Source: Pelagophyceae sp. CCMP2097 (Eukaryota; Sar; Pelagophyceae). From it: a DNA stretch of 49,339 nucleotides. Under the pieces are notes generated by a model, which was given only the letters and a program-made list of their open reading frames with translations, was not told the DNA's origin and did no database searches. The position numbers were made by a program, and so were the translations under genes. Below, in pieces: positions 10,409-20,460 of this stretch. The stretch lies in the NCBI GenBank assembly GCA_026770575.1, contig MU657181.1, forward strand, positions 27,423 to 76,761. The letters run 5' to 3'. Within the stretch, counting starts at the first letter, position 1. The number at the start of each line of letters is the position of its first letter.

Positions 10409-10623
10409 CACCCCCGGCGATGCAGACCGCCTGCAAGAACCGGGGTGCGCCGCCTGCAAGGCCGAGGGGACCGCAGAGGACCCAGGGGACCGAGGCGCGA
10501 GAGGCCGCAGGTGCGGTCGCGGTCACTGGCACGGTCGTAGACTAGGAACTCCAGTCGCCGACTTTCAGCGAGGCCAGCTCGCCGCCGTCACCTCTCTTCT
10601 CTAGCGTCGCGTTCCCCGCCGCC

Positions 10624-10974
10624 ATGTCGGACCTGGCGGAGGTGGTGCAGGAGGCCAAGTTGTTTCTGCACAGCAAGGTCAAGGAGGGCAAGGCGCTGGC
10701 CTCGTCTTGCACTAAGCCTAATTCGAAAGAGTACCTCTCTATGTTGTGGGCAGTCAGCATCGGCTGCTTCGTCCTCGGTGCGGCCCCGTTGCAGCCGGGC
10801 CCGGCGCGCCGGGAGCGGCCGCCCTATACCGCCGGGAGCGGCCGCCCTATACATTGGTGCGGCCCGAAAACGTGCGAATTAGGCGCCGTCGGCGCCGTCG
10901 TGGAGCTCGCGTTCATCCCCGTCATTCGAGCCATCACGGGCGTCACCGTCGAGAACAGGGCACTCTACCGGTGA
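10624..10974 (+). CDS. SEC61G: SEC61 gamma subunit of the ER protein translocon
   Basis: Two exons, 10624-10777 and 10883-10974, give 81 residues, close to the usual length of about 68-80. The N-terminal amphipathic helix (EVVQEAKLFLHSKVKEG) leads to SSCTKPNSKEY, matching the conserved RCTKPDRKE block of SEC61 gamma/SecE. A single membrane span follows, split by the intron, and the protein continues VVELAFIPVIRAITG, as in the family. Gamma clamps the two halves of the SEC61 alpha channel in the ER membrane. The intron (10778-10882, donor GTGCGG) contains an exact 23-bp tandem repeat. Confidence 0.9.
   Translation: MSDLAEVVQEAKLFLHSKVKEGKALASSCTKPNSKEYLSMLWAVSIGCFVLGAAPLQPGPARRERPPYTAGSGRPIHWCGPKTCELGAVGAVVELAFIPVIRAITGVTVENRALYR
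10807..10852. repeat. exact 23-bp tandem repeat inside the SEC61G intron
   Basis: Two identical, directly adjacent units (10807-10829 and 10830-10852), each containing GGGAGCGGCCGCCCTATAC. They make up nearly half of the 105-bp intron and include NotI-type GCGGCCGC palindromes. Identity suggests a recent duplication. Confidence 0.95.
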
Positions 10975-11060
10975 CGCGCGCCTAAGCGAGGCCGCCGCGG
11001 CATAAGCCGCGCCGCAGCGCGCGGCGCAGCCGACGGCGGTCGGCCGCAGAGGCCCGGCCC

Positions 11061-11082
11061 ACCAGTGTATACGTACACTGGT
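11061..11082. repeat. palindrome matching the MITE termini (solo-end relic)
   Basis: ACCAGTGTA and TACACTGGT face each other around a 4-bp centre. These are the outer bases of both arms of the element at 3619-3799. It may be an element that lost its interior. Confidence 0.6.
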
Positions 11083-11410
11083 GCCAGTACCGCCAACGTC
11101 GACGAACGACGACGCCGCGCCGGCGCCGCGGCGGCCCCGCCGGGACGCGCGCGCACCGCGCACTCTGTAAATTGTAATCATTCAAGCATCGTCACTTGGC
11201 AAAAGCGGTGCCAGCCCCGTGGGCACAGTTGCCCAAAAATGGCATCACGGTCGTCGAAGAGATGCTTTCATCTTCTGGTAGGCACTCGCAAGGGCACCGC
11301 CACGGAAGGGGTTCCCAGCTCGTTGCGCCCCGAGAAAGCTCTCTCGGACGACGTTTTTGATGCAAATTCACCGCGCGAAGCCTAAAATTGTGAAGTGTTG
11401 AAGCGCTATC

Positions 11411-11996
11411 ATGCTCTGCGGTACGCGCCTCCTCTGCCTCGCCGCGCTGTGCGGCGTGGCCCTGGGCCTCGTTGCGCCGAAGCAGTCGGGCCTCGCCACG
11501 CAGACTCGACCAAGGGACGTCCGAGTGCACATCTTTGGCGGTCAGAAGCTGCGTCAGATTCCGGTCGTTTTCCGGCGGCGGCCTCCCCGGCGGCGCTGCG
11601 CCGGCGGCTCGGCGGCTCGGCTGCGCGCGTGCGCAAACCGCGCGCACGCAATTGCCCGCCCGCCGGGACGCGTCTGAGAGGCGGTTAGCCCGTGGCGCCG
11701 CGGCACGAGCGTCTTCGGCTATTCGAGTCTCCTTCGGAGCGCGCCGCCTTTTGTGTGGGAGCGGCCTTCTTGGCCGCGATGTTTTCTGGCCCTTTTCCGA
11801 CTCGGCTCTAGGCGACGACCCCGAGAAGCCCAAGCTGACGCGCGACACGGAGCCGGAGCAGTACTTCGCTTCCGATTTCGAGGATGCGCCCATCGCGGAC
11901 AAGATGAAGGACCCGGCCCTCCTCATCGGCCTCGGCTCCATCTTCTTCCCCTTTGTCCTCCTCGGCATCTGCTACCAGGCGGGGCTCATCGGCTAG
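11411..11996 (+). CDS. small plastid-targeted single-span membrane protein
   Basis: Exons 11411-11540 and 11812-11996 join with intact frame (104 residues). The donor is GTCAGA and the 271-bp intron is the longest I resolved. The N-terminus (MLCGTRLLCLAALCGVALG) is a signal peptide, followed by LVAPKQSG, which resembles the signal-plus-transit leaders of secondary plastids. The mature part is short and charged (KLTRDTEPEQYFASDFED), then one membrane helix from IGLGSIFFPFVLLGI to QAGLIG at the C-terminus. Size and shape fit a nuclear-encoded small photosystem or cytochrome b6f subunit, or a diatom-type photosystem I accessory subunit. I cannot name it. Confidence 0.6.
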
Positions 11997-12934
11997 GTCC
12001 GGCCGTGGAAAAAACACGCCGCACAACGCCCGGCGCCCCAATGGCCGGGCACCTCGTAAAGGGACCCCCGTTGACATGCATGTTGCCCGAGGGCGCCGCG
12101 CGGCCCGCGGCGCCCCCGTCTTCGCCGAAAAAGACCCTTTCATGTGAACGCAAGCAGCAGCCCAGGAGTCAGATGAGCCGAGGTCACGAGAACAGACAGC
12201 CGGGCTTGCTCAGTGGAGCCTCCGCGGCCGCGAGCTTCCCAGGTCCTGGCTCGAGCGAGCTCGCTTCCATCCACTCGATGCTGGGTCTTTTAAAAGTATT
12301 CAAAAGTATTTTGAGGTATTCAGGTATTCAGGTATTCCGCTTGCTCCACGGGCCTCGGAGCGGCACGTACAATTGTATGAAGTCGCTCGGTCGATCTCAA
12401 CTTGAACGGATCTCGTGACCAGGGGTGTCACATGGACGGACCAGCTCGAATTCGGCGAGTTCGCGCAAGACCGGGCCCGTGGCACGACTAGCGGATCGCA
12501 AACGAGGCCAATATAGACGCGGACAGACTCGCGTGGGCTTTGGGACGATCTTCCATCCGTCGGAGGAGGACACCGCCCCGAGCCTTCGGACCGATCTCGG
12601 GCTCCGAGGCCCTCGAGTAGCCTCGAGTCGCACGGTCGTGGTCCGACGCCCTGTTCAACGCCGCCTGCGAGCTGGATGTCGCCACGGGCTCGAGGATTTC
12701 GTTTCCGTGCACTTTCCTTCCGATGCATACAATTGTATGCTACGGGTTTTGCTGCTGATTGCAATATAAAATCTTTCAATTGTTGAGACATAGATAGATA
12801 AAAGAAGACATATTTCTGATTTTTGTCATAAATTTGGGACATGCGAATTCTTAAAATTTTAAAGAGCATGATTCTTAAAAAGTAGGTTCAAAAGGCAGGG
12901 TTCGAATTCGTTCGAAGTCACGCCACCAGTGAGA
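11997..12934. other. about 940 bp without a supported gene
   Basis: GC falls toward the right end. It holds short AT-rich repeats: AAAAGTATT and three AGGTATTC units at 12293-12338, a TACAATTGTA palindrome at about 12368, and the larger palindrome GCATACAATTGTATGC at 12723-12738. Open frames here (for example 12300-12869 on the minus strand) have no family signature. The right end is presumably the promoter of the gene at 12935. Confidence 0.5.
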
Positions 12935-14687
12935 ATGTCGTGCCTTTCGCTCTTGGCCGTCGCCGGGCTGGCGTCGCTGGCGCCTTTCGCATCGGGCAAT
13001 GAGGAGGCGCACCGGCGGCTGATGAAGAGCATGGGCGCGGGAATGGGCAAGATGATGTCGCAGAAGCTGGCGGCTGTCGAGGCGGCGCTCAAGGCGGACG
13101 TCGAGCCGCCCGCCGCGATGAGCGGCGTGCCATGCGGCGTCGACGGCATGGCCGGCGAGTACCTCTGCAACAACGTCGACCTCCTCAGCTTCGTCCCGCG
13201 CAAGGATCTCTTTGGGTCGAAAAGCAGCGTCCCAGGCGCAGACGCAGCGCGCCATTCGCTCGACGCGGACGCACCTAGGTCGACGGTCCACGACGCGGCC
13301 GCGTTCAGCGACATTTGGGGGTGGACGGACACGGAAGGTGACGGGCACGAGTACGTCCTCCTCGGGGCGCTGACGGGCACGACGTTTGTGGACGTGACGG
13401 ACCCTCTGGCGCCCGTCGTCGTCGGCTTCGCCGAAACCGGCGGCGACTGCGAGGGCTTCAACTTTTGGCGCGACGTCAAGACGGTCGGCCATTACGCCTA
13501 CATCGTACGTTTGAGACGGTTTGAGACATTTCTTCTTCGCGCGCCGGTCTCGACGGTTGCTTGACGCCGTACTTACCTAGGTCGCGGACCACCTCCCCGG
13601 CGCCGGCCTGCAGGTCGTCGACCTCACGCAGCTCCGCGGCGTCGCCGCGTCCGTGGGCGCCGGCGGCCGCAAGCTGCGGTTTGGCAGCTTCACGCCGCCC
13701 GAACCGCTCCCCGTCTGCAACGAGTCGACGGTCGCGAGCGTCATCTACACGGACGTTTTGGACACGGCGCACAACGTCGTTTCCTTTTCGCCCACAGACG
13801 TGGCCGCAGGCGCCGAGCCGGTCCTCATCGCCACGGGCGCCAAGGACGCCGACGGCGAATTGCTCTGCGGCGGCGGCCTCGCCTTCTTCGGCCTCGAGGA
13901 CCCGATGAACCCGAATTATCTCGGGTGCTTCGGCACGGTCTACACGCACGACGCGCAGTGCGTGCTGTACCACGGGCCGGACGTCGAGTACCAGGGCCGC
14001 GAACTCTGCTTTTGCTCGAACACCAACGAAATCTCCGTCGTCGACGTCACGGACAAGGCCAAGCCTTTCCTCATCAACCGCGTCTACGGGTGCTCCGCGG
14101 GCGAGTTCTCGCCGCCGCAAAACGTCTACCCGTACGGCATCGAATGCTCCGAGTCTTTGCCGGAAGTGGACGGCGGGCCGTACCACTCCTGGAAGCCCGG
14201 CTTCGTGCATCAGGGCTGGCTCACCGAGGACCACGCCCATTTCATCCTCGGCGACGAGGGCGACGAGGAGAAACTGCTCGTAAACAACGTCACGTCGTAC
14301 CTCTTCGACTTTTCCGACCTCGATTTGCTAAAGTACGCGGGCAGGTTCGAGGCGGGCTACGTCGGGGTGGACCATAATCTGTACGTCAACGGAAACAAAT
14401 CGTACCACGCGGACTACACGGCCGGCCTCCGCGTGCGGTCCGCGAACGTGGCCGCGGATCCCAAGGAGGTCGGCTTCTTCGACGTGGCGCCGGACTACGT
14501 CACGGGCTACATCACGGACTTTGCAAACGTGGGGAACGGCGTCGCCGACGCCATGCCGTCCGACGAGGGCGCGGGGTTCATCTTCCTCGGCGCATGGTCC
14601 GTCTACCCGTTCTTCGCCTCGGGCACCGTCGCAGTCTCCTCCGTCGACAGAGGCCTGTTCCTCCTCAAGTACACGGGATCCGACTAG
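12935..14687 (+). CDS. secreted choice-of-anchor B family protein (LVIVD-type beta-propeller)
   Basis: Two exons, 12935-13504 and 13581-14687, phase 0, 558 residues. A signal peptide (MSCLSLLAVAGLASLAPFASG) is followed by family blocks in order: GMAGEYLCNNVDLLSF, DIWGWTDTEGDGHEYVLLGA, GTTFVDVTDPLAPVVVG, FWRDVKTVGHYAYIVADH, YTHDAQCVLYHGPD, YQGRELCFCSNTNEISVVDV, FVHQGWLTEDHAHFILGDE, VDHNLYV, and a last GAWSVYPFFASGTVAVSS. These are the diagnostic sequences of bacterial choice-of-anchor B proteins, which carry LVIVD propeller blades and are extracellular. No C-terminal anchor is visible: the protein ends LLKYTGSD. The biochemical role is unknown. The bacterial family plus a spliceosomal intron suggests old acquisition. 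Confidence 0.88.
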
Positions 14688-14804
14688 ACGCACATTCCAA
14701 TTGTACACATCGATGCACATACTCCATATCATCAAGTTAACATGTTCTATAGCTCACACGCCATGTGCGACCCCACGTGCACCATACCTCTTTTCTCGAG
14801 CGAC

Positions 14805-14836
14805 AGAAGGGCCCCAAACTCGGAAGGGGCCCTTCT
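14805..14836. repeat. perfect 11-bp hairpin between two genes
   Basis: AGAAGGGCCCC (14805-14815) and GGGGCCCTTCT (14826-14836) form a perfect stem around a 10-base loop, about 40 bases before the start codon at 14875. In the transcript of the next gene it would be a strong 5'-leader structure; on DNA it could also be a transposon relic. Confidence 0.7.
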
Positions 14837-14874
14837 CTAAAAAAGGTTCTTTATCGCTGAAACCACTCGTGACG

Positions 14875-15412
14875 ATGGCGCGGCTCGCGACGCTGGCGGT
14901 GGCGGTGCTGAGCGCCTGCGGGGCGACGCTGGCCCGGCGGCATTCGCGGCGCGATTCGGGCGACGTTGCGGTGTGCCCCGGCGAAGGGCCGCGCTACGGC
15001 GACTTTAAATGCCACCACGACTCTACGCATCGAGTCTGCGCCAAGCTCCTCGACGACGCAGGCGCCCCGCTCTCCTGGGGGCCAAAGGGCTCCTTCTGGC
15101 AGATCACGAGTGCGTCTCTTTGACTCGTCGGTCGCCGGCGCGCCCGATTCTCTCGCGTTAGGCCAGACTCGGTGGCAGTGGGACGAGTCGATCCGGTCCG
15201 CGCCCAACGCCGGCGACAGCTGGTGCATCTGCATGTGGGCCACGGCGTCGTTGGTGGCGCAGGTCGGGTGCGCGAACGTGCACATCCACTGCGACTCAAC
15301 GGACATCGACTACGTTTTGAAACAGTACCACGACGGCGGCGTCGACCTCGAACCCGCCCACAAGTGCCTCCAAGAAAAGTGCGGCCCGCGAAATGCCGAC
15401 CACAGCCTCTGA
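14875..15412 (+). CDS. secreted DUF2237-like protein
   Basis: Exons 14875-15109 and 15162-15412 (52-bp intron, donor GTGCGT) give 161 residues. A signal peptide (MARLATLAVAVLSACGATLA) is followed by a Cys-containing domain with HRVCAKLLDDAG, a PNAGDSWCICMWATASLVAQ block, a VHIHCDSTDIDYVLKQY block and a final C-x4-C. The order HTVCA, then GDRWCLC..., then a Thr/Asp-rich strand and YV.. is that of DUF2237, a small domain of bacteria, algae and animals with no known activity. Similarity is recognisable but distant, so the assignment is moderate. Confidence 0.6.
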
Positions 15413-15460
15413 CCAACCGAAAGCAAACACGGCCCTAAATTATATGTACATGTGCCCGGC

Positions 15461-16641
15461 TCAGTTTGGCCTGCCGCCGCAGCCGGCGTGCAAACGCTCT
15501 CGGTTGTGGTTGCGGCTGGCCTGGTCGCAGGCGTGCGCGTCTTCGGCGGGCGTGATAGTGCGGTCGTGGTCCGGTCTAGGGCGCGGGCGGTGGATCTCGA
15601 AGAAGCCTCTGCTCTGGTTTTGGAAAGGGTTGACATCGGCCATGGCCTCCCAGAGCAGGTGCGTCGGCGTCCAGTGCGGCGGGTACTTGAAGCGAGCCAC
15701 GTCCAGGATCAGGACCTAATTGAAACGCCTCTCCTGCGAGAACGCGGCGCCTTCCGGGGGTGCGAAGCCACGTCCCCCATCAACAAATAAACACGCACCT
15801 GGTCCGACTCTGGCGCGTACGCGGCCACGGGGCTAAAGTGGCCCTCGCCTGTCTGGCCCAGGACGGCGCGGTTGTAGTTTACGACGAGGACCGACGCCAG
15901 CGCGTCGTCGCCGCCCGTGGCTGCGCCCGCGGCGGCGGCGCCCGCGCAGCGGCCGCCGCCGCCGCCGCCAATCGTGTGCTGCCGCACCTTGGCCCGGAAC
16001 GCGTCCAAGCTCGAGGCCTCGGCCCGCGTCTCGGCGACGACGGCGCCGTTGCAGCGCGCGAGCTTTGCGAAATCGCTGAACGACATCCCCCGGTCGAAGT
16101 GCGACAGCGGCACGCAGCACTCCAGCATCTCCTCGTCGAACCAGCGCCAGACGCCCTTCCACCGCCTGCGCGGGTCGATGGCCAAGGCGTTGAGCGTCAT
16201 GCTCAGAGTGGAGAGGCCGCAGTACGCGGGCTCGCTCTGCGTGGCGTACGTCTCCGCGAGCTTAAAGTACGACCGCAGGCCGCCCGCCGCCATCGACTCG
16301 GCGAACAACGCCTGGCCGCGCGCTGACGAGAACGACGCGAAGATGGGCGGCAGCGGCCGCCGGTAGAACGTGCCCTCGGGCGACGCCGCCGCCGCTTGGA
16401 ATGGCAGCCGCCGCCGCGGCGCCGCCTCGGTGGCGGCGCCGGCAGCCGGCGCCGCGGCCTCAGCGTCGAGGGCGGCGCCGGCGGACCGCGCCGCCGCCTC
16501 GACGGGGGCGGCGGGCGTAGAACAAGGTGCGCAAAATGCCTTGCGGTGGCTCCGCGCCGTCGCGGGCCCTGGACCCGCCTGAATCGGGGATCGCACGGCG
16601 CCCGGTAGCGCCAGGACGCGGCGCGCGCCCGCGGGCCACAT
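15461..16641 (-). CDS. PCS: phytochelatin synthase (glutathione gamma-glutamylcysteinyltransferase)
   Basis: Two minus-strand exons, 16641-15799 and 15715-15461, phase 0, 365 residues; the 83-bp intron has donor GTGCGT. After an Ala-rich N-terminal extension of about 90 residues, the peptidase C83 domain reads FYRRPLPP, GQALFAESMAAGGLRSYFKL, SEPAYCGLSTLSMTLNALAI, RWFDEEMLECC, GMSFSDFAKLARCNGA, VVNYNRAVLGQTGEGHFSPV and LILDVARFKYPPHW. The Cys-His-Asp triad is visible: C in AYCGL, H in GHFSP, D in ILDVARFK. The enzyme makes phytochelatins from glutathione and so detoxifies Cd and other metals. The variable Cys-rich C-terminal sensor domain of plants is short here. The ATG used could be too far upstream. 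Confidence 0.92.
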
Positions 16642-16861
16642 GCCGATGCGAGGGGCCTTCCAACCTGGGTCAACCTGAAGTCGCCGCTTCCACGTGCCCC
16701 ACTCGTAGGGATTTGAAGGAATTTTATGGTATGGAAACCCGATTTACCATTCATACCCTCTTTTACCTGCCCGATCCCTGTCCACCTGTGACGTCGACTT
16801 CTTTGAACGACTCGACGCGGCGCGCTGCGGTGCTCTCTGCTTCCCGCCCCTGTCTCGGCGC

Positions 16862-19020
16862 ATGGTCACTCGAGCTGCTGGGCTGCTGTGCGGCCTGGCC
16901 TGCGGAGGTGCATTTGGCCTGCAGCCCGGCGCGGCGCCGCAGGTCGTGCCGCGGCTCGCACCGCCGCAGGCCGGCGCGGCGCGGCCGCTGCTGCTGGCGC
17001 TGGGCGACGTCGCGGCGTTCGCCGTGCGGGACTTGCATTTTATAGACCCTCTTTGCGGCACTTGGAAAGACCACCCCACTGGTGGCGGCGCCGAGCGAGA
17101 CGGGTCGTGGCTCGCGAGCGACCTTCGCAACGAGGCGCTGGCGCTGCTACAGCGCGTAGCGCTCAACGACGACGGCTCTCTCAGCGGTGCAATCGCAGAG
17201 TGCGCGCCGGGCGGCGAGAACGTCCTCTTCCGAATCGCGTCCGGCGAGCGCTTCGACGTCCGAATCTTCGCTTTGGCGGCCGGCGGCGACGCTGCGCGCG
17301 ACACGCAGCCCTGCGGCACCGTCGTCCTCTCGCGCGTGCTCGAGGGCCGCGTCGACGTCGTGCCGCTGCGCAGGAGCCCCTTTGGGCCTCAAAGAGATGC
17401 TGAGTGGCTCAAGCGCGACACTTCCGCGCGGAGCTACGGCGCCGGCGCGAAGAACGGCCAGGCCTGGACGATGCTCGGCGGGCCGCCGCGCGAGGCCGCC
17501 GCTGCGGGCAAGAGCGGCGCTGTGGTGGTGGACGTCGTCCTCCGCCCGCCACGCGACGAGACGATTACGGTCGACGGCAGCGCCGGCGCGGCATTGATCG
17601 TAGAGGGCACGCTGCCGCCGGACCTCGTCGCGAAGCTCTTCGTAGACGCGGAAGCGCTCTTAAACGCGCCCGCGCCCGCGCCGGTGGCGCAGGCGCCGGT
17701 GGCGCAGGCGCCGTTGTTGCTATCTACACACGTCGGCGGCCTGGAAGACGTCGTCGAGGAGTTGTCGCGGCGGCTGCTGGCCTCGCGAAGGCTCTCCAGC
17801 CACGACGTGGCGGAACTGGGCGTGTCGCACGTCCGCGGCGCGCTACTGTATGGCCCGCCCGGCTGCGGGAAGACGCTCTTGGCGAGGCACGTGGCGGCCG
17901 CGCTCGGTTGCGACGAGGACCGCGTTTCCGTCGTCAACGGGCCCGAGCTGCTGGACAAGTTCGTCGGTGTCGCCGAAGAGCGCGTGAGGGCGCTCTTCGA
18001 CAGACCGAAAGCCGAGTGGGCGAGGTACGTCATCAAGACGGCCGGCGCCGTTTCCGACGATGCCTCGGGCTTCAAGCGCGCAAACGTTATGCCGAAGATC
18101 AACGTCGTGATTTTTGACGAGATTGACGCCATCTGCCGCAAGCGCGGCAGCCTCGCGGACTCTACGGGCGTGCGCGACTCCGTCACCGCGCAGCTCCTCG
18201 CCAGCATCGATGGCGTCGAAGACGCCGGGAACCTCATCGTCCTCGCCACGACGAACATGCCAGAGTTGCTGGACCCGGCGCTGTTGCGGCCGGGCCGCCT
18301 CGAGGTCAAGGTGCGCGTAAATTTGCCCGGCGCTGCGGCGCGGCGCAGCATCGCCGACGTGCACTTGGCGCCGTTGCGGCGCAGCGGCAAGCTCTCCGCC
18401 GCCGCCGCGGCAAGGCTCGACTCGGAAAAGCTCTACGCGGACGACACAAAAGGCTTCTCCGGCGCAGAAATCGCGGGCCTCGTCCGAGCCACGGCTCCGC
18501 CCCGCGTCGGTGATCGACTGTGCAGATGGAGGAGCGAGCCGCAGATTCGCAGAGGGTCCAGCGCGTCATCGCGGAGCGGCCATCATCGCCGCGGTAGGTC
18601 TCGCGCGCTATCGCGCGGGCCCTCGACGGCGGCGCGCCGCTCGGCGGCGCCGTCCAGGGCGCGATGCTCATCGAGGCCGCCGACGTCGACGAGGCGCTCG
18701 CCGAGGTTTTCAAGGATCGACTTGCTCAAGCCGCCGCGACGCCGTGAGGACTCTTTGCAAGACTCGTTCGTCGCCGGCGCCCGCCGGAGCCGCGCCCTCG
18801 TAGGCCGGCGTGGCCGCAGCTCGCCGGCTTGGAGGCTCTGTGGCTCGAGCGCCGCGCCGGCCCGCCGCGCGGCTCGGACGCAATGCTCGATTTTTTGGAG
18901 CAACTCGCGTTCGACGAGCGGCTCATCGAGCTGCCGCGGCGGCGCGCCGAAGTCGACGACCTCGCCTACAACCTCTACCGATATCTCACCCGCGGCGCCG
19001 CCGCGGGGCGAGGCCTCTAA
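16862..19020 (+). CDS. NSF-like AAA ATPase, single D1-type module, plastid-type leader
   Basis: Exons 16862-18505, 18598-18743, 18804-19020 keep frame (668 residues). The leader (MVTRAAGLLCGLACGGAFGL) reads as signal peptide plus an AF transit boundary, the plastid-import signal of red-lineage complex plastids. Residues of about 295-560 form an AAA module closest to NSF/Sec18 D1: ALLYGPPGCGKTLLARHVAA (Walker A), VVNGPELLDKFVGVAEERVR, INVVIFDEIDAICRKRGSLA (Walker B), TGVRDSVTAQLLASIDGVE, LIVLATTNMPELLDPALLRP, GRLEVKV and KGFSGAEIAGLVRAT. NSF normally has a second AAA ring (D2); here the protein ends after a helical tail (LAYNLYRYLTRG). Canonical NSF disassembles SNARE complexes in the cytosol. 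A role in plastid membrane remodelling is inferred from the leader only. Confidence 0.8.
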
Positions 19021-19281
19021 ATCGCTCCGAGCACTCGAACGATGCTTCGCCAGATGCGCGGCCCTGTACCCTACACTGCCGCCGGCCCGCCCCGGCGGCC
19101 CGGGGCGCCCCCCTGCGTGCCGCACTTCGGGTCCGAGGTTCCGGCGGGACCGCCGGAGCGCGTTGCGGGTTCTCCGCCGACTGTCTACTCATCTCGACTG
19201 CGTCAGCACTCGCCGACTGACGACCCGAAAATTGTCAGTCAGACCGATTAGAGCCGCAAGCATCACGCACTCGCCGCAGCT

Positions 19282-20232
19282 ATGGCCGCCCCGATGGACA
19301 CCGGCAAGCCTTCGATGGAGTACGCCATCGACGTCAACGACCTGCGCTTCGAGTACCCCTCTTCGCTGCCGGACCCGGACGCGCGCGCCGTGCTGCAGGG
19401 TTTGACCATGCAGCTGAAGCCCGGGTCGCGCTGCCTGCTCATCGGCGCAAACGGCGCGGGCAAGTCGACGCTCCTCCGCGTCCTCGCGGGCAAGCACCTG
19501 ACGAAGCCCGAGGGCGCGGTCAAGGTCATGGACAAGGACGCTTTCCGAGACCTGAAGTTAAACCTGAACCGCGCCTTCCTCGACACCAACTGGGGCATGC
19601 GCACCGTCGCCTTTGCGGGCTACGGCTGCCCGCTGCAGGCGGACATCCGCGTCGGGAACATGATGCAGAAGCTGCAGGAGTCCTTCCCGGAGCGGCGCGA
19701 CGAGCTGATCGAGATGCTGGGCATCGACCCCAACTGGAGGATGCACATGGTCTCCGACGGCCAGCGCCGGCGCGTCCAGCTCCTCCTCGCGCTGGTCCGA
19801 CCCTTTGACATTTTGCTGTTGGACGAGGTGACCACGTGCCTGGACGTCATCGTGCGCCAGGATTTGATGGAGTGGCTCCGGCGCGAGACGGAAGTCCGCG
19901 GAAGCACCGTGCTCTACGCGACGCACATCTTCGACGGCCTCGACGACTGGCCGACGCACATCCACTACTTGAACAGCAAGGGCGCGACCGGGTGGCAGGG
20001 CCCCATTGAGGACTTGCAGCTCTACCGCGAGCTGCGCGACCAGGGCCATCCTTCGCCGATGCTCAAGATCGCCGTCACCTGGCTCCGCGCCGAGCTCGTT
20101 CTGAAAAAGACGGAGCGCACGACGGAGCGCGAAGAGGGCCCCGGCGCGAAGATTGAATCGAATCCCAACTACATCTCCACGGACCGCGGCGGCGGCTTCA
20201 ACCCGGGCCGCATGCTCTCCTACAAGGCCTAG
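19282..20232 (+). CDS. soluble ABC ATPase of CAF16 / plant ABCI type
   Basis: Intronless, 316 residues, a single nucleotide-binding domain without membrane spans. Walker A is GANGAGKSTLLRVLAGKH, the Q-loop region is NWGMRTVAF, the signature is VSDGQRRRVQLLLALVRP (degenerate LSGGQ, as in this subfamily), Walker B is DILLLDEVTTCLDV, and the H-loop is YATHIFDGL. The DNGQRRRVQ-type signature and the DDWPTHIHYLNSKG motif are typical of yeast CAF16 and plant ABCI19-21 proteins. These are non-intrinsic ABC ATPases linked to CCR4-NOT in yeast and to cytokinin response in plants. The start is preceded by a short leader, and the gene is 260 bp after the AAA ATPase gene on the same strand. Confidence 0.92.
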   Translation: MAAPMDTGKPSMEYAIDVNDLRFEYPSSLPDPDARAVLQGLTMQLKPGSRCLLIGANGAGKSTLLRVLAGKHLTKPEGAVKVMDKDAFRDLKLNLNRAFLDTNWGMRTVAFAGYGCPLQADIRVGNMMQKLQESFPERRDELIEMLGIDPNWRMHMVSDGQRRRVQLLLALVRPFDILLLDEVTTCLDVIVRQDLMEWLRRETEVRGSTVLYATHIFDGLDDWPTHIHYLNSKGATGWQGPIEDLQLYRELRDQGHPSPMLKIAVTWLRAELVLKKTERTTEREEGPGAKIESNPNYISTDRGGGFNPGRMLSYKA

Positions 20233-20396
20233 GCCTCTACAATGTGGGCCTCATAGGGACGCACCCGCGGCCGCACATCGCTGCACCGCCGCCCGGCCTC
20301 GCCACCTCCCTCGACGAATCAGTTCGGTTCATAGCAACCTCGTTTTTAACCTCTAAGCACTTTTAATGAGCCTCAAGTCAGTGAGTCGTCAGTTGG

Positions 20397-20460
20397 GGTG
20401 GGCTTACGCGTGCCGTGGACGAGCAGGGCGCGGACGAGCAGAGACAGACACTTGAGGAGC
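20397..20460 (+). repeat. dispersed repeat, copy A
   Basis: Contains GGACGAGCAGGGCGC followed by GGACGAGCAG and a downstream GGAGCCAC. Copies B (41704-41772) and C (43889-43975) lie in the opposite orientation and copy D (47862-47938) in the same one. Here it lies upstream of the coiled-coil gene at 20810. Confidence 0.8.
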
